From contig JBKPDC010000025.1 of NCBI GenBank assembly GCA_046727715.1, forward strand, positions 1 to 9,300: a stretch of DNA of 9,300 nt. Direction: 5' to 3'. Shown one piece after another: positions 5,428 through 9,300 of the stretch; position 1 is the stretch's first letter, and each line of letters opens with the position of its first letter. The DNA comes from CAVQLX01 sp046727715 (GTDB taxonomy: Bacteria; Desulfobacterota; Binatia; DP-6). A model generated the notes under the pieces. The model did no database searches. It saw only the letters and a program-made list of their open reading frames with translations, and was not told the origin of the DNA. A program made the translations under genes and the position numbers.

Positions 5428-6441
5428 CTAGAGGTAGTCGCGGACGAGCAGCTCCGCGATCTGGACGGCGTTCAAGGCGGCGCCCTTGCCGACGTTGTCG
5501 AGCGCGATCCACAGCCCCAGCCCGTTCTCGGTCGAGGGGTCGGTGCGGATGCGGCCCACGTGGGTCGCGTCCGAGCCGGTCACCTCGACGGGCGTCGGGT
5601 AGGAATCCTCGGGGGTGGCGTGGACCATGAGCCCGCGCGCGGGCCGCAGGATCAGGATGGCCTCGTCGGCCGAGAGTGGCCGCTCCGTCTCGACGTGGAC
5701 GTTCAGGCCGAGCCCGAAGAACATCGGCACGCGCACCGCCGTCACGTGCATGGCGAGCGCGGCAGCGTCGAGGACGCGCCGGGTCTCGAGGATGGCGTGG
5801 TACTCGTGCGTCGTGGCGCCGCCTTCGAGAAGGTCGCCCAGCTGCGGCACGCAGTTGAACGCGATGCGACGCGGGAAGCGCGTGCGCCTCTGGCCCCGCC
5901 CGTTCAGCAGATCGATCGTCTCCTTCGACAGCCCCGCGACGGCCCGGCGGCCGGCACTCGCCACGCCGGAGTAGGTCGAGACGACGACGCGCCGCAGTCC
6001 GGCGGCCTCCGCGAGCGGCCCGAGCACCACGGTCAGTCCCACCGTCGTGGCGCTCGGGCTGGCGACGATGCCGCGTTCGCGCCACCCCGCCAGCGCGTCG
6101 GGGTTGACCTCCGGCACCACCAGGGGCACGGGCTCCTCGAGCCGGAACCGGCCGCTCAGGTCGATCGCCGCCGCACCCCCCTGCGCCGCCACCGGTGCCC
6201 ACTCCGAGGCCACCGTGGGTCCGGCGGCGAAGAAGGCGAGGTCGATGCCGTCGAACGCGCCCGCCTGGAGCAGCCCGACCTGCGCCTGGAAGTTCCCTTC
6301 CTCGACGCGCGCGCCCGCCGTGCGTGGCGAGCCGAGCAGGCGCAACTCGGCCGGCGGCTCCTCGCGCTCCGCCAGCAGCCGCAGCACCTCGCGGCCAGCG
6401 AGACCCGACGCCCCCACGACGGCGATGCGAAGGTCGCGCAC
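5428..6441 (-). CDS. Aspartate-semialdehyde dehydrogenase homologue lacking catalytic residues (USG-1-like)
   Basis: The fold and length (337 residues) are those of ASADH, which reduces aspartyl phosphate to the semialdehyde for Lys, Met, Thr and diaminopimelate. The NADP-binding start is IAVVGASGLAGREVLRLL (6-23), followed by AAGPTVASEWAP, LVVPEVN, VVVSTYSGVASAG, RIAFNCVPQ and IALDNVGKGAALNAVQIAELL. The active-site motif NPNC(S/T)T reads SPSATT at 128-133, with Ala131 (codon GCC) in place of the nucleophilic Cys. By alignment from memory, the Gln of STYQ is Ser158, the Lys of EEMK-type sequences is His215, and the catalytic His of GHSE is Leu244 in RVPMFFGLGL. Arg237 and Glu213 remain. It is intact and in frame, so it looks like a maintained pseudoenzyme comparable to the USG-1 paralogues next to asd and truA in some proteobacteria. 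The GTG start at 6439-6441 lies 2 bp after leuB, with GAGG 7 nt upstream. Automatic tools would probably call it asd. Confidence 0.85.
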   Translation of the reverse strand: MRDLRIAVVGASGLAGREVLRLLAEREEPPAELRLLGSPRTAGARVEEGNFQAQVGLLQAGAFDGIDLAFFAAGPTVASEWAPVAAQGGAAAIDLSGRFRLEEPVPLVVPEVNPDALAGWRERGIVASPSATTVGLTVVLGPLAEAAGLRRVVVSTYSGVASAGRRAVAGLSKETIDLLNGRGQRRTRFPRRIAFNCVPQLGDLLEGGATTHEYHAILETRRVLDAAALAMHVTAVRVPMFFGLGLNVHVETERPLSADEAILILRPARGLMVHATPEDSYPTPVEVTGSDATHVGRIRTDPSTENGLGLWIALDNVGKGAALNAVQIAELLVRDYL

Positions 6442-6443
6442 CT

Positions 6444-7544
6444 TCAGACCTCGAGCCGTTCGCGCACGAGCCGCCCCATCGCGCGGCACCCCACCGGCTC
6501 GTCGTCCGGGGCGGCGAGGTCGGCAGTGCGATGGCCCGCCGCGAGCACGTCGGCGACGGCGTGTTCGATCGCCGCGGCGGCGTCGGGCAGGCCGAGCGAG
6601 TAGCGGCACAGCATGGCCGCCGAGAGGATCGCGGCCAGCGGGTTCGCCTTGTCCGCACCCGCGATGTCGGGCGCCGAGCCGTGAATGGGCTCGTAGAGCC
6701 CCGGGCAGCGCTCGCCCGTCAGCGGCGCGCCCGCCAGGGAGGCGGACGGTAGCATGCCCATGGAGCCCGCCAGCATCGACGCCTCGTCGGTGAGGATGTC
6801 CCCGAAGAGGTTCTCCGTGGCGATCACGTCGAAATCGCGCGGCCGGCGGATCAGGTGCATGGCCATGGCGTCCACCAGCACGTCCTCGTAGGTCACGTCC
6901 GGGTACTGCGGCGCGATCTCGTGGGCGACCTCGCGCCACAGGCGCGACGACGACAGGATGTTCGCCTTGTCGACCGACGCGAGGCGGCGCCGGCGCTGCC
7001 TGGCGAGCGCGAAGGCGGCGTGGAGCAGGCGGGCGATCTCCGCCTCGCTGTAGACGAGCGTGTCGACGGCCTCCCGATCGGGTGCTCGTCCGCGCCGCTC
7101 GCTCGGCTGCCCGAAATAGATCCCGCCGGTGAGCTCGCGCACGACGACCAGGTCGACGCCCTCGAGCACCTCGGGCCGCAGCGTCGAGGAGCGCACCAGC
7201 GCTGGCACGATCCACACCGGGCGGAGGTTGGCATACACGCCGAGACCCTTGCGCAGGCCGAGGAGGGCCTGCTCGGGGCGCACGCTGGCCTTCGGGTCGT
7301 CCCATTTGGGGCCGCCGACGGCGCCGAGCAGGACCGCGTCGGCGGCGCGTGCCCGCGCCAGCTCGGCCGGCGGCAGCGGGTGCCCGGTGGCGTCGATGGC
7401 CGCGCCGCCGATCGTCCCCGTGCTGCAGGTGAGCGCGCCTCCGTGTCGAGGCACGACCAGATCGAGCACCGCCACCGCCTCCGCCGTCACCTCCGGGCCG
7501 ATGCCGTCGCCGGGAAAGACAGCGATGGTGGCGGGACGACTCAC
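6444..7544 (-). CDS. leuB: 3-isopropylmalate dehydrogenase
   Basis: LeuB oxidises and decarboxylates 3-isopropylmalate with NAD+ to 2-ketoisocaproate, the third step of leucine synthesis. The 366-residue product shows GDGIGPEV at 12-19, GAVGGPKWDD at 74-83, LRKGLGVYANLRP at 97-109 with the substrate-binding arginines, and RELTGGIYFG at 136-145 (Tyr143 catalytic). It also has VDKANIL at 191-197 (Lys193 catalytic), the metal-binding Asp225 and Asp249/Asp253 in NLFGDILTDEAS, and EPIHGSAPDIAG at 285-296, which contacts NAD. Nothing essential is missing. The start is GTG at 7542-7544, sharing GTGA with the leuA stop; GGAGG lies 7 nt upstream. The frame is open further upstream, but that part is antisense-free overlap with leuA and has no family similarity. 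leuC and leuD are not in the window. Confidence 0.97.
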   Translation of the reverse strand: MSRPATIAVFPGDGIGPEVTAEAVAVLDLVVPRHGGALTCSTGTIGGAAIDATGHPLPPAELARARAADAVLLGAVGGPKWDDPKASVRPEQALLGLRKGLGVYANLRPVWIVPALVRSSTLRPEVLEGVDLVVVRELTGGIYFGQPSERRGRAPDREAVDTLVYSEAEIARLLHAAFALARQRRRRLASVDKANILSSSRLWREVAHEIAPQYPDVTYEDVLVDAMAMHLIRRPRDFDVIATENLFGDILTDEASMLAGSMGMLPSASLAGAPLTGERCPGLYEPIHGSAPDIAGADKANPLAAILSAAMLCRYSLGLPDAAAAIEHAVADVLAAGHRTADLAAPDDEPVGCRAMGRLVRERLEV

Positions 7545-9094
7545 GGCCCGACCTCCGCGCGCGACTGTGCGCGGTGCGCGCGCCGCGTCTCCAGCTTGTT
7601 GAGCGCGTTGAGGTACGCCAGCGCACTCGCCTGGATGATGTCGGTGTGGCTGCCCTGCCCCGTCACGGTCACGGCGTGCTCGGTCACCAGACACGACACC
7701 TCGCCCTGCGCGTCAGTGCCGCCGGTGATCGCCTTCACGGCGTACCGGTCGAGGCGAGGGTGCTGGCCCGTGAGATCGCTGATCACCTTGTAGCACGCGT
7801 CCACCATCCCGTCACCGGTGCCCGACCCGGTGACCACCTCCTCGCCGTCGATGCGCAGCTTCACGGTCGCGTAGGGCACGCCCATGCTCGACGACGTGAC
7901 GTTCAGGTAGACCAGCTCGTAGCGGTCGCGGACGTGCGGACCACGCACGGACTCCTGCGCCACGAGCGCGATCAGGTCCTCGTCGTAGACCGTCTTCTTC
8001 GCGTCGGCGAGGGTCTTGAAGGCGTCGAAGAGGCGGTTCATGTCGACGTCGGTGGTATCGAGCCCGAGCTCGCGGATGCGCGCCACCAGCGCGTGACGCC
8101 CGGAGTGCTTGCCCAGCACCAGCCGGTTCGACGCCAGCCCGATGTGCTCGGGGTTCATGATCTCGTAGTTCTGCCGGTACTTGAGCACGCCGTCCTGATG
8201 GATGCCGGCCTCGTGCGCGAAGGCGTTCTCGCCGACGACGGCCTTGTTCACCTGGACGGCGAGCCCGGTGATCTGGGACACGAGGCGGCTGGTGGCGAAG
8301 ATCTCCTCGGTGACCACCTGCGTGTCGACGCCGAAGCGCTCGGCACGCGTCTTGATGGCCATGACGATCTCCTCCATGGCCGTGTTGCCGGCGCGCTCAC
8401 CGATGCCGTTGACCGTGCACTCCACCTGCCGCGCCCCGTGCTGCACCGCCGCCAGCGAGTTGGCCGTGGCCATCCCCAGGTCGTCGTGGCAGTGCGCACT
8501 CCAGATGACGCGGTCGGCGCCGGGGACTCGCGCGCGCAGCATGGTGAACAGCGCGCCGTACTCCTCGGGCAGGATGTAGCCCGTGGTGTCCGGGACGTTG
8601 ATCACCCGTGCGCCCGCCTCGATCACGGCGGTGAAGATCTCGACCAGATAGTCCGGGTCGCTCCGCGACGCGTCCTCGGCGGAGAACTCGACGTAGTCGA
8701 GGTGCTTGCGGGCGCGGGTGACGGCCCACACCGCGGCGTCCACGACATCGCGCCGGGTCATCATGAGCTTGTGCTTCAGGTGGATGTCGGAGGTGGCGAT
8801 GAAGATGTGGATGCCGGGGCGCTGCGCACGCTCGACCGCCCGCAGCGCCCGGTCGATGTCCTGCTCGCGCGTGCGCGCCAGCGACAGCACCACCGGCTTG
8901 GTCACCGCGCCGGCGATGCGCTCGACCGCCTCGAAGTCGCCGTCGGACGAGGCGGCGAAGCCCGCCTCGATGACGTCGACCCCGAGCCGCTCGAGCTGGC
9001 GGCCGATCACCAGCTTCTCCTCGATGTTCATGGTCGCGCCCGGCGACTGCTCGCCGTCGCGCAGCGTGGTGTCGAAGATCTGTACTCGGTCCAT
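7541..9094 (-). CDS. leuA: 2-isopropylmalate synthase
   Basis: LeuA condenses acetyl-CoA with 2-ketoisovalerate, the first committed step of leucine synthesis, and is normally feedback-inhibited by leucine. The 517-residue product has the size of the long bacterial form. It begins MDRVQIFDTTLRDGEQSPG (Arg12 and metal ligand Asp13). The other catalytic features are EFSAEDASRSD, the metal-binding HCH at 201-203 in WSAHCHDDLGMATANS, and CTVNGIGERAGN. The accessory segment has HEAGIHQDGVLK and LGKHSGRHAL. The C-terminal allosteric domain includes GTGDGMVDACYKVI and GQGSHTDIIQASALAYLNALN, so leucine feedback is probably kept. I chose ATG at 9092-9094 because it matches the family start and has a purine-rich AAGGAAGAGAG upstream. 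An in-frame GTG at 9116-9118 would add 8 residues without family similarity. It is the first gene of the operon and lies downstream of a leucine attenuator. Confidence 0.97.
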   Translation of the reverse strand: MDRVQIFDTTLRDGEQSPGATMNIEEKLVIGRQLERLGVDVIEAGFAASSDGDFEAVERIAGAVTKPVVLSLARTREQDIDRALRAVERAQRPGIHIFIATSDIHLKHKLMMTRRDVVDAAVWAVTRARKHLDYVEFSAEDASRSDPDYLVEIFTAVIEAGARVINVPDTTGYILPEEYGALFTMLRARVPGADRVIWSAHCHDDLGMATANSLAAVQHGARQVECTVNGIGERAGNTAMEEIVMAIKTRAERFGVDTQVVTEEIFATSRLVSQITGLAVQVNKAVVGENAFAHEAGIHQDGVLKYRQNYEIMNPEHIGLASNRLVLGKHSGRHALVARIRELGLDTTDVDMNRLFDAFKTLADAKKTVYDEDLIALVAQESVRGPHVRDRYELVYLNVTSSSMGVPYATVKLRIDGEEVVTGSGTGDGMVDACYKVISDLTGQHPRLDRYAVKAITGGTDAQGEVSCLVTEHAVTVTGQGSHTDIIQASALAYLNALNKLETRRAHRAQSRAEVGP

Positions 9095-9144
9095 CGTGGC
9101 TCTCTTCCTTTCCGCCACGGCCGACTCGAAGCTGCTCGGACCCC

Positions 9145-9184
9145 AAAAACACGAAAGCCACGAGCGGCTCGTTCCGCCCGTGGC
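9145..9184 (-). terminator. Intrinsic terminator of the leu attenuator
   Basis: On the minus strand, GCCACGGGCGG (9184-9174), loop AACGAG (9173-9168) and CCGCTCGTGGC (9167-9157) form an 11-bp stem with a single G-U wobble. TTT follows at 9156-9154, and after CGTG a run of five T at 9149-9145. It lies about 27 nt after the leader-peptide stop codon and about 50 nt before the leuA start, the usual position of an attenuator terminator. Confidence 0.85.
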
Positions 9185-9238
9185 CCTGCGTTGGTGGCTG
9201 GTGCGTTGCCCCTACACCCTCGCGCGTGCCGCGGGCGG
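9174..9238 (-). promoter_or_regulatory. Candidate antiterminator pairing of the leu leader
   Basis: The minus-strand segment CCGCCCGCGGC (9238-9228) can pair with the 5' arm of the terminator (9184-9174) at 10 of 11 positions; only 9231/9181 is mismatched. That pairing would prevent the terminator. The segment starts 6 nt after the last of the three Leu codons. A ribosome stalled on the first Leu codon would leave it free, whereas one reaching the stop codon at 9214-9212 would partly cover it. Confidence 0.6.
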
Positions 9239-9295
9239 CCTCGTAAGCAGGAGGTCGCCGGCGAGCGCCTCGGGGCGTCGGGTGATTCCGGACAT
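9212..9295 (-). CDS. leu operon leader peptide with three consecutive Leu codons
   Basis: This 27-codon reading frame starts ATG at 9295-9293 and stops TAG at 9214-9212. Four residues are Leu, including CTC-CTG-CTT at 9253-9245 giving DLLLTR; CTT looks uncommon in this GC-rich DNA. It is followed at once by the antiterminator strand and then by the terminator ahead of leuA. That architecture is the classic amino-acid attenuator, where scarce charged tRNA-Leu stalls the ribosome and allows readthrough. The ribosome-binding site and promoter are beyond the window edge, so the start codon is less certain than the Leu run and stop. Confidence 0.75.
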   Translation of the reverse strand: MSGITRRPEALAGDLLLTRPPAARARV

Positions 9296-9300
9296 CGTGG

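Noticed and set aside
5560..6603. Plus-strand frames opposite the asd-like gene, leuB and leuA (for example 5560-6603 and 6855-7793)
   Set aside because: Antisense shadows with no domain resemblance and no plausible ribosome-binding sites.
6448..7626. Upstream extension of the asd-like frame through leuB
   Set aside because: Overlaps leuB completely; the sequence is Arg/Gly/Ala-rich without motifs. The GTG at 6441 follows leuB by 2 bp with GAGG upstream.
7545..7694. 50-residue N-terminal extension of leuB
   Set aside because: Overlaps the conserved C-terminal domain of leuA on the same strand. The GTG at 7544 has a good GGAGG and matches the family start.
9119..9300. T-box or known riboswitch upstream of leuA
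   Set aside because: I see no T-box consensus. The Leu-rich leader peptide followed by antiterminator and terminator explains the region better.
1..9300. Mobile elements, CRISPR arrays, tRNA or rRNA genes
   Set aside because: No direct-repeat arrays, transposase or integrase sequences, or recognisable tRNA cloverleaf or rRNA sequence were seen. Composition and gene content are uniform housekeeping.

Overview
The window is uniformly GC-rich, about 70% by eye, and densely coded with housekeeping genes. I see no mobile element, CRISPR array, rRNA or tRNA. A membrane-anchored protein with an OmpA-type peptidoglycan-binding domain and the tail-to-head order leuA, leuB, asd-like, truA suggest a Gram-negative, high-GC bacterium, perhaps a deltaproteobacterial or Binatota/Rokubacteria-like lineage. 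Taxonomy is inference only.

Layout. Positions 1-1860 (minus): nadK (NAD kinase), then recN (DNA repair ATPase), overlapping by 26 bp; recN runs off the left edge. Positions 1861-1941: a short divergent intergenic region with a perfect 15-bp palindrome between candidate promoters. Positions 1942-3291 (plus): rarA/mgsA, a replication-fork AAA+ ATPase. Positions 3292-3489: non-coding, with a candidate sigma70 promoter followed by a roughly 118-nt leader. The two ends of this leader are complementary over 10 bp, directly beside a perfect Shine-Dalgarno. Positions 3490-4680 (plus): a DUF937-TM-OmpA protein. Positions 4684-9094 (minus, read right to left): leuA, leuB, an aspartate-semialdehyde-dehydrogenase homologue and truA, with a 4-bp overlap and gaps of 2 and 6 bp, almost certainly one operon. 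Positions 9095-9295 (minus): the operon leader, holding a 27-codon leader peptide with three consecutive Leu codons, an antiterminator strand and an intrinsic terminator. This is a complete leucine attenuator.

How it works together. The right half is leucine synthesis controlled by translation of Leu codons in the leader. The last gene, truA, makes pseudouridines in tRNA anticodon arms. Loss of this enzyme is known (hisT mutants of Salmonella) to derepress attenuated operons, so its place here suggests a feedback loop through charged and modified tRNA-Leu. The asd homologue lacks the catalytic Cys, the catalytic His and other active-site residues, so it looks like a pseudoenzyme. The left half pairs NAD(P) supply and DNA repair (nadK-recN) with a divergent replication-repair gene (rarA) across a possible shared operator.
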